This document shows, piece after piece, positions 26,733-34,908 of a DNA stretch of 64,000 nucleotides. This DNA is from M3007 sp041392625 (GTDB lineage: Bacteria; Bacteroidota; Bacteroidia; Chitinophagales; Saprospiraceae). Where the stretch lies: contig JAWKLR010000004.1 in NCBI GenBank assembly GCA_041392625.1, positions 1 through 64,000 of the forward strand, given 5' to 3'. Numbering within the stretch: position 1 is the stretch's first letter; every line of letters starts with the position of its first letter. Below the pieces are notes generated by a model, which did no database searches, was not told where the DNA came from, and saw only the letters and a program-made list of their open reading frames with translations. A program made the position numbers and the translations under genes.

Positions 26733-26848
26733 TAATATTTCAAATAAAAAACGACGACCACGTCAATTCAAAACTAAATTTTACACTTCGCCTATTTAGT
26801 TTATTAATATAATGAAAGATAGAAAACCCTTAGATTATTAAAAAACAC

Positions 26849-26856
26849 TAACTTTG
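26849..26856 (+). promoter_or_regulatory. -7 box four bases before the ATG at 26861
   Basis: TAACTTTG, then CCAT, then ATG. Same four-base geometry as surE and the prenyltransferase gene at 30415. Confidence 0.45.
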
Positions 26857-26860
26857 CCAT

Positions 26861-27289
26861 ATGTTTTTAGAAAAGGACGAAATTTATCCCATTTCAGACC
26901 GAAACCTGGCCGAGCTTGGCACGGGAAAACTTGGCAAAAACATCCTGGTTTTAATCCCGGAATCTTCTGACAACCCGGAAGACATTCAGTTTTTATCCAA
27001 GGTGCTGACAGCAGCAGGCGTAAACCTGGAACAGGACTGTATGCTTGCCAAAATCCCGGAGGCGGAAGCCATCGCAGTCACACCTTTTATTAAAAGCAAA
27101 CAAATCACTACCGTTTTGGTTTTTGGACTTGCCCCAAAACAAATACGTTTGGCTATTGAAGTTCAAGCCTACCAACTGCTTGAGTTTATGCAGGTGCGTT
27201 GGCTATGGGCTGACCTGCTGCATGTTCTGCCACCAGATAAAACGAAAAAAACAGCACTTTGGAATGCTTTGCAAGTGTTGTTCCTGTAG
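26861..27289 (+). CDS. Uncharacterised soluble protein
   Basis: I do not recognise this 142-residue protein with confidence. It looks like a single alpha/beta domain: a strand NILVLIPES, helix IQFLSKVLTAAGV, and a second strand TTVLVFGLAP, ending in a helix TKKTALWNALQVLFL. The course of strands and helices recalls the small uracil-glycosylase-like fold of DNA polymerase III psi subunits, but that is only a fold guess. The frame is intact and starts right after a promoter box, which supports a real gene. Confidence 0.6.
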   Translation: MFLEKDEIYPISDRNLAELGTGKLGKNILVLIPESSDNPEDIQFLSKVLTAAGVNLEQDCMLAKIPEAEAIAVTPFIKSKQITTVLVFGLAPKQIRLAIEVQAYQLLEFMQVRWLWADLLHVLPPDKTKKTALWNALQVLFL

Positions 27290-27338
27290 TTTTTGACTTC
27301 ATGTAATTCCAAATTGCATGCATTTTCCTGAAAGCCAT

Positions 27339-27346
27339 TACTTTTG
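27339..27346 (+). promoter_or_regulatory. -7 box (TACTTTTG) for fabD
   Basis: TACTTTTG lies 59 bases before the fabD ATG. No TTTG at canonical distance. Call rests on the -7 box and position only. Confidence 0.4.
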
Positions 27347-27405
27347 CATCCAATTGATCAGCATGCCTGACACCACTCAGTACAGGCACTACTTAAAATT
27401 CTTGT

Positions 27406-28296
27406 ATGAAAGCATATGTTTTTCCAGGCCAGGGTTCCCAGTTTGAAGGGATGGGCAAATCACTTTACGAACAGAATGGCGCTGCCAAAGAACTCTTTGA
27501 ACAAGCCAACGAAATTCTCGGATGGCGCATCACCGACGTCATGTTCGAAGGAAGCAAGGAAGACCTGACTCAAACCAAAGTTACCCAACCTGCTGTTTTC
27601 CTTGAAAGCATCATTCGCGCTAAAATTGCCGGAGATGCATTTCAGCCAGATGCAGTTGCAGGACATTCCCTGGGAGAACTTACTGCGCTTACTGCCGCCG
27701 GTGTGCTTTCATTTGAGGACGGGCTCAAACTCGTTTCCCAACGTGCCTTTGCTATGCAAAAAGCCTGTGAACTGGTTGATAGCACCATGGCTGCCGTTCT
27801 TGGACTGGACGATGCGCTCGTTGAATCCATTTGTGCTGAAATTACCGAGGAGGTAGTTGTTCCTGCTAACTACAACTCTCCGGGCCAGTTGGTAATCTCC
27901 GGTTCGAATAAAGGAGTTGAATTGGCTATGGCCAAACTAACCGAAGCAGGCGCTCGCCGGGTTGTTCCATTACCCGTAGGCGGCGCATTCCACTCTCCAT
28001 TGATGCAGCCGGCTCAGGATGAATTGGAAAAGGCTATTCTTGCTACTAATTTCTCTGAAAGTCGTTGCCCGGTATACCAGAATGTACATGCAAAGGCGGT
28101 AACCAATCTGGAAGAAATGCGTGCCAACCTGGTTGCTCAACTTACCTCACCGGTTCGTTGGACACAGACTGTGGAAAACATGCTGGCAGATGGCGTTGAC
28201 CTCTTTGTGGAAGTAGGTGGCTCCGGTGCAGTACTCCGCGGACTTATTCGCCGGATTAACCGGGATGCAGCAACTGAAGCATTGGAAAACGAATAG
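27406..28296 (+). CDS. fabD: Malonyl-CoA:ACP transacylase
   Basis: FabD loads malonate from CoA onto acyl carrier protein for fatty-acid synthesis. The 296 residues begin MKAYVFPGQGSQFEGMG, carry the nucleophile serine in VAGHSLGELTAL, the conserved arginine in LVSQRAFAMQKA, and the catalytic histidine in VGGAFHSPLMQPA. The end VEVGGSGAVLRGLIRRI is typical. Single gene between two unlinked neighbours. Confidence 0.97.
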   Translation: MKAYVFPGQGSQFEGMGKSLYEQNGAAKELFEQANEILGWRITDVMFEGSKEDLTQTKVTQPAVFLESIIRAKIAGDAFQPDAVAGHSLGELTALTAAGVLSFEDGLKLVSQRAFAMQKACELVDSTMAAVLGLDDALVESICAEITEEVVVPANYNSPGQLVISGSNKGVELAMAKLTEAGARRVVPLPVGGAFHSPLMQPAQDELEKAILATNFSESRCPVYQNVHAKAVTNLEEMRANLVAQLTSPVRWTQTVENMLADGVDLFVEVGGSGAVLRGLIRRINRDAATEALENE

Positions 28297-28409
28297 ACTT
28301 GTTGCAGGCGTCCAACCCAGATTTTTTTTCTCAGGAAAGAAACAAAGGTTGAAAAAATACTGTTTTAATAGAATAGCCCCAATCAAAACATATTTTAATT
28401 GATCGTCGC

Positions 28410-28964
28410 ATGAAAGGCAGTGTGCAATCCGGACAACTTTTACTCGCAGAACCATTTATGGCTGACCCCTATTTTAAGCGGGCAGTGGTTTTGTTGTGCG
28501 AGCATGGTCCGGGAGGAAGCATCGGTTTTATCCTGAACAAAGTGATTGATATGCCGCTCAATGAATTGATGAGCGATTTTCCGGAGTTCGAATCAGAAGT
28601 ATATTACGGAGGCCCGGTGCAAACAGACACCCTGCACTACATACACAATGTAGGCCCGTTGCTGGAAGACAGCGTAGAAGTTACGGATGGAGTCTGGTGG
28701 GGAGGTGATTTTGAAAAACTAAAGTTTTTGATTGAATCTGAACTGATCCAGCCTTCCAACATCCGGTTTTTCATTGGGTATTCCGGTTGGGGCGAAAGCC
28801 AACTGGATTCGGAAATGGAACATGGCTCCTGGGTTGCAGCAGACATGTATCCAAACTACATTTTTAAATCACCCGCAAACCGCTTGTGGAGCCAGGTTAT
28901 GTCGAACAAAGGCTCCACCTACGAGGTAATTGCTGATTTGCCGGAGGAGGCAAACTGGAATTAG
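28410..28964 (+). CDS. YqgE/AlgH family protein
   Basis: The 184-residue protein matches UPF0301/AlgH: SGQLLLAEPFMADPYFKRAV, VVLLCEHGPGGSIGFILNK, EVYYGGPVQTDTLHYIH and FFIGYSGWGESQLDSEMEHG. The family is widespread; its biochemical role is not settled, and AlgH was first linked to alginate regulation in Pseudomonas. Intact, standard length, cytoplasmic. Confidence 0.94.
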   Translation: MKGSVQSGQLLLAEPFMADPYFKRAVVLLCEHGPGGSIGFILNKVIDMPLNELMSDFPEFESEVYYGGPVQTDTLHYIHNVGPLLEDSVEVTDGVWWGGDFEKLKFLIESELIQPSNIRFFIGYSGWGESQLDSEMEHGSWVAADMYPNYIFKSPANRLWSQVMSNKGSTYEVIADLPEEANWN

Positions 28965-29032
28965 AGTCAGCCCCGAAAAAACTCCAGCACACAAACGGCC
29001 AACCATGGCCCCCTACCCTTTCCCGGAAATTG

Positions 29033-29040
29033 TATCTTTG
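29033..29040 (+). promoter_or_regulatory. -7 box (TATCTTTG) for the RsmB-type gene
   Basis: TATCTTTG lies 44 bases before the ATG at 29085. No canonical -33 element seen. Confidence 0.4.
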
Positions 29041-29084
29041 GGAAACACACATCACAGCATAAAGGGATTGCATCCCACCACAGC

Positions 29085-30317
29085 ATGGCTGAATTTAAGA
29101 GAAAAGAACTTTTTATCCTGCGCCCCCTTTTGGTGCAAACAGTTGTCAACGCCCTGCATTCCATTTTTGTGGAAGGCCGCTACGCCGATAAGGTCATTGA
29201 ATATACCCTGAAAAACAGCCCCAAAGCCGGTAGTTCCGACCGATCGTTTATTGCGGAAACGACCTACGAAGTAGTTCGCTACTTCCGACTGTACAGCGAA
29301 CTGTTGGGTAAAAAGCCAACACAAACTGATGACTTTTGGCAATTGGTGGGAATTCACTTTATCCTAAAAAATAAGGACTTACCTCAATGGGAGGAACTCC
29401 GAACCCTGAACGCAGAGCAGATTCGGGCTAAATACGATGCGATAAAAGATCAGCTGGCAATTCGCGAAAGCATTCCAGATTGGTTGAACGACATGTGTGC
29501 TGCAGAGCTGGGAGAACAGTGGGGAAAAACAATGAATTTCCTGAACCGGCCAGCACATGTGGTACTGCGCACAAATACCCTGAAAACAGATACAGCAACC
29601 CTACTCAAAGAATTACGGGAAGAAGGCATTGATGCCAAACAGGTTGGGAAATCCAATTCGGTGTTGTTGTTGAAGCGAAAAAATGCGTTCCGAACCGTTG
29701 CCTTTAAAAAAGGTATGTTTGAGGTACAAGACTACAGCAGCCAACTCGTTGCACCTTTCCTTGCACCTGAGCCAGGCATGCGGGTAGTGGATGCCTGTGC
29801 AGGAGCAGGTGGAAAAACCCTGCACCTTGCAGCCCTGATGGAAAGCAAAGGACAATTGCTCGCCCTGGATACCCTGGAATGGAAACTGCAAGAACTAAAA
29901 CTGCGCGCACGCCGGGCCGGTGTTTCCAACATTCAAATTCGGACCATTGAAAACAGCAAAACCATCAAACGCCTCCACAACAGTGCTGACCGCTTGCTAC
30001 TGGATGTACCTTGTAGCGGACTGGGCGTATTGAGAAGAAACCCGGATTCCAAGTGGAAATTATCTCCGGAAATGATCGATTCGCTCAAGGAAACCCAGGC
30101 CAAAATCCTGGACGACTACAGCAAAATCGTAAAGCCGGGTGGTAAAATGGTGTATGCTACCTGTAGCATCCTCCCATCCGAAAATGAAAAACAGGTAGAA
30201 CGCTTTCTTGCCACGGAGTTTGGAAAAGAATTCACCTTGGAAGAAGAAAAGAAAATTCTTCCTCAGGACGACGGATTTGACGGCTTCTACATGGCCCGAC
30301 TAGTGCGCAAAGCATAG
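29085..30317 (+). CDS. RsmB-type 16S rRNA m5C methyltransferase
   Basis: The 410-residue protein has an N-terminal NusB-like helical domain (about 10-130), then a RsmB/NOP methylase domain: RVVDACAGAGGKTLHLAALM as SAM motif I, LLLDVPCSGLGVLRRNPDSK with the PC cysteine (motif IV), and VYATCSILPSENEKQVERFL with the TC catalytic cysteine (motif VI). It should methylate a cytosine in 16S rRNA using S-adenosylmethionine. The exact target base is inferred from the family. Stand-alone gene. Confidence 0.92.
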   Translation: MAEFKRKELFILRPLLVQTVVNALHSIFVEGRYADKVIEYTLKNSPKAGSSDRSFIAETTYEVVRYFRLYSELLGKKPTQTDDFWQLVGIHFILKNKDLPQWEELRTLNAEQIRAKYDAIKDQLAIRESIPDWLNDMCAAELGEQWGKTMNFLNRPAHVVLRTNTLKTDTATLLKELREEGIDAKQVGKSNSVLLLKRKNAFRTVAFKKGMFEVQDYSSQLVAPFLAPEPGMRVVDACAGAGGKTLHLAALMESKGQLLALDTLEWKLQELKLRARRAGVSNIQIRTIENSKTIKRLHNSADRLLLDVPCSGLGVLRRNPDSKWKLSPEMIDSLKETQAKILDDYSKIVKPGGKMVYATCSILPSENEKQVERFLATEFGKEFTLEEEKKILPQDDGFDGFYMARLVRKA

Positions 30318-30367
30318 TGTTTAGCGGGGCTGTTGCCGGAGCCAGGAAATTATACCACGCAAAAACT

Positions 30368-30395
30368 GACCACTGACCACCGACCACTGACCACT
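30368..30395 (+). repeat. Four tandem heptamers (GACCACT)
   Basis: GACCACT, GACCACC, GACCACT, GACCACT run head to tail, ending seven bases before the -7 box of the following gene and covering the place where a -33 element would sit. No other copy was noticed in the window. Confidence 0.85.
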
Positions 30396-30402
30396 AAGTT
30401 AG

Positions 30403-30410
30403 TACCTTTG
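30403..30410 (+). promoter_or_regulatory. -7 box four bases before the ATG at 30415
   Basis: TACCTTTG, then TTGA, then ATG. A leaderless start is implied if this box is used. Confidence 0.5.
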
Positions 30411-30414
30411 TTGA

Positions 30415-31299
30415 ATGCAACTTAAAAGGGTCATACAATTGCTTCGTCCGGAGCACTGGGTGAAGAACCTGTTTTTGTTTATCCCCGCTTTTTTTGCTGC
30501 TACCCTCCTCAACGACGGCATCTGGCAACGCGCGGTATTGGGTTTTCTCGCATTTTCCTTTTTTGCATCCGCTGTATATGTGATCAACGATCTGGTTGAT
30601 GCAGAACAGGATAAAAACCATCCGGATAAAAAGCACCGCCCACTTGCCAGTGGCGCATTGAATTCCAGACAAGCGCTGGTAATCCTTGCAATCCTCCTGA
30701 TTTCGGGAAGTGGACTTGCCCTGCAAATGAACAAGGGGCTCTTTTTAATTTGCCTGGCTTACTTTGGAATAAACCTGCTCTATTCATTTTATCTCAAGCA
30801 CCTGGCCATTATTGATGTGTCGCTCATCGCGGTTGGGTTCCTGCTCCGCATTTTTGCAGGGGGCGTAGTAACCAATGTGCCGGTCTCTCAATGGCTGATT
30901 GTGCTAACTTTTTTGCTGGCTTTAATTCTTGGACTTGCCAAACGACGCGGAGAGTATCTGATTGCCACAGAGGGGCAGAGTTTCCGAAAGGCACTTGAAG
31001 GCTACAACCTCCCGTTTCTGGACCTTAGCATTGCCGTTTGCTCCACAGTTTCCATCGTTGCCTATTTGATGTACTGTTTTTCGCCAGAAGTCACGGAACG
31101 CATTGGAAGCGACAAGATTTACTTTACTGCCTTTTTTGTTATCATCGGCATTTTGAGGTATTTACAGTTGACCCTGGTATTTGAAAAAACTGAATCACCC
31201 GTTCGCGCCCTGCTCACCGACGGCTTTTTACAAATAATTCTCCTGGCATGGATCGGGGCATTTGCCTGGTTGCTCTATCTGCGTCACCTTCCGTGGTAA
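30415..31299 (+). CDS. UbiA-family prenyltransferase, DPPR-synthase-like
   Basis: This 294-residue membrane protein has eight or nine hydrophobic segments and the UbiA motifs YVINDLVDAEQDKNHPDKKH (first Asp-rich motif, with RPLASGAL) and a second polar motif around GLAKRRGEYLIA. The opening LLRPEHWVKNLFLFIPAFFA is typical of decaprenyl-phosphate phosphoribosyltransferase homologues, which attach phosphoribose to polyprenyl phosphate for arabinose-type glycans. The Bacteroidota homologue's lipid and product are not known to me. Its promoter overlaps a heptamer repeat. Confidence 0.87.
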   Translation: MQLKRVIQLLRPEHWVKNLFLFIPAFFAATLLNDGIWQRAVLGFLAFSFFASAVYVINDLVDAEQDKNHPDKKHRPLASGALNSRQALVILAILLISGSGLALQMNKGLFLICLAYFGINLLYSFYLKHLAIIDVSLIAVGFLLRIFAGGVVTNVPVSQWLIVLTFLLALILGLAKRRGEYLIATEGQSFRKALEGYNLPFLDLSIAVCSTVSIVAYLMYCFSPEVTERIGSDKIYFTAFFVIIGILRYLQLTLVFEKTESPVRALLTDGFLQIILLAWIGAFAWLLYLRHLPW

Positions 31300-31349
31300 C
31301 TTAGGAATAGATATCTGTTCAAAAGTCCGTTTTATTTTATCAGGCTTTC

Positions 31350-31357
31350 TAAATTTG
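31350..31357 (+). promoter_or_regulatory. -7 box (TAAATTTG) for the PolX-like gene
   Basis: TAAATTTG lies 24 bases before the ATG at 31382, supporting that ATG over an earlier in-frame start at 31262 inside the preceding gene. Confidence 0.4.
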
Positions 31358-31381
31358 CCCAACACCCACAATTCTTATTTT

Positions 31382-33019
31382 ATGACCAACAAGGCCATTG
31401 CCAATACATTTGATTTTCTTGCCAAACTAATGGAATTACATGAGGAGGATGGATTTCGAATCCGGACCTACCGCAATGCCTATATCACCCTTCGCAAACT
31501 GGATCGCCCATTGGCAGAAATGAGTGAAAGCGAGATCAAGAGTATAAAAGGAGTAGGCAATGCCATTGCATCTAAAATCCGGGAACTGCTGACGACAGGA
31601 AAAATGGAAACCCTGGAACGGTACAAGCAAAACACACCGGCAGGAGTACTTGATATGCTGAATGTCAATGGGTTTGGTCCTAAAAAAGTAAGTGTTGTAT
31701 GGAAAGAGATGGAGATAGAAAGCATCGGTGAATTGTGGTATGCCTGCAATGAAAACCGCCTGGTTGAATTCAAGGGATTTGGATTAAAAACCCAGGAGGA
31801 TCTCAAATCCAGGCTGGAGTACTACCTGAAAAGCCGCGATAAACTCCACATGGATGCAGCCGAAGAAGAGGCGGATTTTGCTTGTGCCTGGATTACCGGA
31901 AAACTGAAAGGAGCATTTGTTAGTCCGGTTGGAGAAGTCCGACGTAAATGTCCGGTCGTAGAAAAAATTGAGATCCTGGTCGCCTACAATGGAGAAATCA
32001 CTACCATTTTTGATGGCGAAAACCTGCAACTGGAAAGCCAGAACGGAGAATCGCGTTTTGAGGCCAGGCTTGAAAACGGAACGCCAATTACCATTCACAA
32101 ATGCGTGCTGGAGGAGTTTGGGTCTAAACTGTTTCTTCATACAGGAAGCCCCGCCTTTATAGAAGCATTTGTTCAAAAAAATCCCGGTGTTAATTTTAAA
32201 TCGCTGAGAACCGAAGAGGAAATTTTTGAGAAAGCAGGTCTCCCTGTATATGAACCAGAACTGAGAGAAACAGCGACCTTTTTATTAAGCGAGAAACCAA
32301 ATCTGGTAGAAAGAGCAGCATTAAAAGGGGTACTACACGTGCACACAAAGTGGAGCGATGGACTGCACAGTCTGGAAGAGATGTGCCAGGCTGCCCAGGA
32401 CCTCGGCTATGATTACATTGGAATCACAGACCACAGTCAGAGTGCATTTTACGCCAACGGCTTAAAGCCCGATCGGGTCTTGGAACAAATGCAGGAAATT
32501 GATGCCCTGAATGTTAAAATGGCCCCGTTCCGCATCTTAAAAGGCATAGAAAGCGATATTTTGAATGACGGCTCGCTCGATTATGAGCCCGAGCTATTGG
32601 AAGCATTTGATTTTGTAATTGCAAGTGTGCACAGCAACCTCAAAATGAATGAGGAAAAAGCAACTGAACGAGTTTTGGCGGCTATCAAAAATCCGTACAC
32701 GACCATCCTGGGACACCCAACCGGCAGGTTGTTACTTAGTCGGGAAGGGTATCCGTTGAACTGGGAAAAAATCCTGGACGCCTGTGCTGAATATGGGGTT
32801 GCTATCGAACTAAATGCCAACCCGTATCGTCTTGACCTGGATTACACCCTGATTCCAGAGGCCTTGAAGCGAGGGATACAAATCAGCGTAAACCCGGATG
32901 CACACAGTCGCGAAGGGTTGGAGGACGTCCGCTATGGTCTTGCAGTAGCGAGGAAAGGAGGACTGACAGAAAGCATGTGCCTTACGAGCAAAATGCCGGA
33001 AGATTGGTTGAAAAAATAA
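31382..33019 (+). CDS. PolX-like protein with PHP phosphoesterase domain, polymerase site degenerate
   Basis: The 545-residue protein has the bacterial PolX layout. Residues 1-90 hold the 8-kDa-like helix-hairpin-helix part (IKSIKGVGNAIASKIREL), followed by a second HhH (MLNVNGFGPKKVSVVWKE). The polymerase palm lies at about 155-290, and a PHP domain at about 315-545. The PHP metal motifs are intact: LHVHTKWSDG, GITDHSQSAFY, KGIESDIL, VIASVHSN, ILGHPTGR and NPDAHSREG. In the palm, the usual GS-RR...D-D pattern is GEVRRKCPVVEKIEILVA, so both metal aspartates are K and E, and the third is also lost. It is therefore probably a nuclease or phosphoesterase without polymerase activity. Confidence 0.85.
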   Translation: MTNKAIANTFDFLAKLMELHEEDGFRIRTYRNAYITLRKLDRPLAEMSESEIKSIKGVGNAIASKIRELLTTGKMETLERYKQNTPAGVLDMLNVNGFGPKKVSVVWKEMEIESIGELWYACNENRLVEFKGFGLKTQEDLKSRLEYYLKSRDKLHMDAAEEEADFACAWITGKLKGAFVSPVGEVRRKCPVVEKIEILVAYNGEITTIFDGENLQLESQNGESRFEARLENGTPITIHKCVLEEFGSKLFLHTGSPAFIEAFVQKNPGVNFKSLRTEEEIFEKAGLPVYEPELRETATFLLSEKPNLVERAALKGVLHVHTKWSDGLHSLEEMCQAAQDLGYDYIGITDHSQSAFYANGLKPDRVLEQMQEIDALNVKMAPFRILKGIESDILNDGSLDYEPELLEAFDFVIASVHSNLKMNEEKATERVLAAIKNPYTTILGHPTGRLLLSREGYPLNWEKILDACAEYGVAIELNANPYRLDLDYTLIPEALKRGIQISVNPDAHSREGLEDVRYGLAVARKGGLTESMCLTSKMPEDWLKK

Positions 33020-33128
33020 AAACTGCTCTTCCTACTGTGAGAAAGAGCAGCTTGCGGAATATCCAATTTTGAAGCGAGTATTGTGATTCCATTGCAAAAA
33101 TAATGCAGGACGCACTGCCACCCAACCC

Positions 33129-33965
33129 CTACTTAGGGGGAAGGGCCAAAATAAAACCTCGCTCCTTGCAGTAAACTGCAAAATCTTTAGCAGTTCTGAA
33201 GTCGTACTGAAACAGGTTCTTTGCCTTTTTTAGGATTTTGGCATTGTACTCATGTAAGGTATGCTTTGAAACCTGGCCTGTTGCTACTATTTCATCCACC
33301 GTTTTATCAGCGATGTGGTAATTCAAAATTTCAAGTTCCTTGTTTGTAAACGCATCCAGGAGATAGTGCGTCATTTGGGCGTACAGGTTTGACTCCAAAC
33401 TCACATCCTCAGGCCGGAGATTCCGGTTCAGACAAGCCTCAAATGGACGTAGGTTGTGGGGCGACCACCGGCCTTCCCGGTAATAGGTATTTAAATGCGT
33501 CAGGATATTTCCATCCGCATCCAGTTGGGTTAGGGTGACGTGCTGGGAATACCAGTGATACTCACCATTGTTTGAACGAAGTGGGATTGAAACCCGATAT
33601 GAACTTCGCAAAGGCTCCAGGGTTTCTTTGTGCTGCAAGGCCATTTTATACCCTGCCTGTCCCCATGCAGTATATGGTATTACATAATCCGGATGCATTC
33701 TGGACAAAAAACCTTTCAGGCTTTTAACTTCCTCTCCAAACACTTCTTTAGATCCACCGGACTCCACCAGTTCACTATTGGGAACATCGAACAACAGCCA
33801 AAATGAAAGGTCTGGGTATTCGACCCTGAAGTTTCTGTACCGCAATAAAAGTTCTTCCAGCTGATCCGCATTCAGATTCACAGCTGGCCCCGGCGGTTGC
33901 GGGTACAAAGTTCCCATTTGGCCCGTATATTCGGACAGTAATTTGTTTAGATCAAATTCTCTCAT
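33129..33965 (-). CDS. LuxR-type HTH regulator with PAS-like N-terminus
   Basis: From the ATG at 33965 the protein has 278 residues. The C-terminal 70 residues resemble a LuxR/GerE helix-turn-helix: AFTNKELEILNYHIADKTVD, then EIVATGQVSKHTLHEYNAKI and LKKAKNLFQYDF. The middle (about 75-190) has a PAS-like pattern, including RVSIPLRSNNGEYHWYSQHV and LDADGNILTHLNTYY. It probably responds to a small ligand or another signal. An in-frame ATG at 34115 would add 50 unconserved residues and run into the tetR-type operator. Targets are not evident. Confidence 0.72.
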   Translation of the reverse strand: MREFDLNKLLSEYTGQMGTLYPQPPGPAVNLNADQLEELLLRYRNFRVEYPDLSFWLLFDVPNSELVESGGSKEVFGEEVKSLKGFLSRMHPDYVIPYTAWGQAGYKMALQHKETLEPLRSSYRVSIPLRSNNGEYHWYSQHVTLTQLDADGNILTHLNTYYREGRWSPHNLRPFEACLNRNLRPEDVSLESNLYAQMTHYLLDAFTNKELEILNYHIADKTVDEIVATGQVSKHTLHEYNAKILKKAKNLFQYDFRTAKDFAVYCKERGFILALPPK

Positions 33966-34104
33966 CGCACGAAATTCATTGGAAGCAGACTTTGTGGGGA
34001 CACGTAAAGCCCATCCATCATTCAACACATTTCGATAATTCTGCCAGACAACTTCTAATGGTCCGGCAACAGTGCTTGAACAAAAATACACATTTTTTAG
34101 TTTA

Positions 34105-34125
34105 GTACTGAACACTGTTTAGTAC
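34105..34125. promoter_or_regulatory. Palindromic operator at the TetR-type gene promoter
   Basis: A 21-base palindrome (GTACTGAACA, central C, TGTTTAGTAC) with one mismatched pair overlaps the -7 box TACTTTTG (34123-34130) of the regulator gene. A related 17-base palindrome lies before the efflux operon. Binding there would block the regulator's own promoter. Confidence 0.72.
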
Positions 34126-34146
34126 TTTTGTCAAAAAAAGAACAAA

Positions 34147-34758
34147 TTGGGAATTTCAGAAAGAAAAGAACGGGAAAGAGAGGAGATGCGCCAGTCTATT
34201 TTGGATGCAGCCCACAAGCTGTTTTGCGAGAAAGGGTATGACGGAGTGAGCATTCGAAACATCGCCGAGTTGATTGAGTATAGTCCGGCAACCATTTACC
34301 TTTACTATAAGGATAAAAATGAAATTTATTATGCGCTTCAATACAAAGCGGCTGCCTTAAAACGCGACCACCTGTTGCCTGCAACCCGGCTGGAAGACCC
34401 GTGGGAACGCCTTGTTGATCTGGGTAAACGATATATCGATTTTGGGCTCAAGCACTCCGATTTGTACGACCTGCTTTTTATCACCAAAGCGCCTATGGAA
34501 TCCATTGAAAATCAGGAGTGTTGGTCTTTAGGGCTTGCTACACACGCATTCTTGATTGAGACGGTTCAGGCTTGTGTGGACAAGCGCTATTTTAAGAGCA
34601 CGGATACCGAAACTATTGCTTACACGCTTTGGTGCCATGTACATGGAATGGTCTCTTTATTCATACGCGACCGGATGCGCATGTACCCCGTAGAAAAGCG
34701 GAATGAATTGGCAGAGAATTCATTTAAACTTTTGATCAAAATGGCTGAAAGCCTGTAA
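34147..34758 (+). CDS. TetR-family repressor of the efflux operon
   Basis: The 203-residue regulator has a TetR DNA-binding domain: MRQSILDAAHKLFCEKGYDG, VSIRNIAELIEYSPATIYLY and YKDKNEIYYALQYKA. The ligand-binding part is helical. The frame begins with TTG at 34147; no upstream ATG exists, and the segment GISERKEREREE before the first ATG (34186) is typical of the family, so TTG is the likely start. Palindromes at its own promoter and before the TolC gene suggest it represses itself and the efflux genes until a toxic ligand binds. Confidence 0.88.
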   Translation: MGISERKEREREEMRQSILDAAHKLFCEKGYDGVSIRNIAELIEYSPATIYLYYKDKNEIYYALQYKAAALKRDHLLPATRLEDPWERLVDLGKRYIDFGLKHSDLYDLLFITKAPMESIENQECWSLGLATHAFLIETVQACVDKRYFKSTDTETIAYTLWCHVHGMVSLFIRDRMRMYPVEKRNELAENSFKLLIKMAESL

Positions 34759-34856
34759 CCATTGAACATGAGATCACTACCATTCACCCTTTGGCTAATA
34801 CCATTCAGCGGAAAACATTTGATTCAAATCAACAATCAGCGTTTTTTTGCCCTGCA

Positions 34857-34873
34857 ACTAAACAGTGTTTACT
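34857..34873. promoter_or_regulatory. Palindromic operator before the efflux operon
   Basis: ACTAAACA, G, TGTTTACT: a 17-base palindrome with a single mismatched pair. Its minus-strand relative at 34105-34125 shares the 13-mer ACTAAACAGTGTT. It lies 36 bases before the TolC-type ATG, right after a TTTG (34846-34849) that could be the -33 element; the -7 (TACTAAAT, 34870-34877) is weak. Confidence 0.7.
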
Positions 34874-34908
34874 AAATAAAAGCCGTTCGACACTTTAACT
34901 ACCTGCAC

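Noticed and set aside
30368..30395. CRISPR-like repeat
   Set aside because: Units are seven bases and directly tandem, with no spacers.
33966..34115. N-terminal extension of the LuxR-type regulator
   Set aside because: The added residues are not protein-like and would place the start in the tetR operator region; the ATG at 33965 is preferred.
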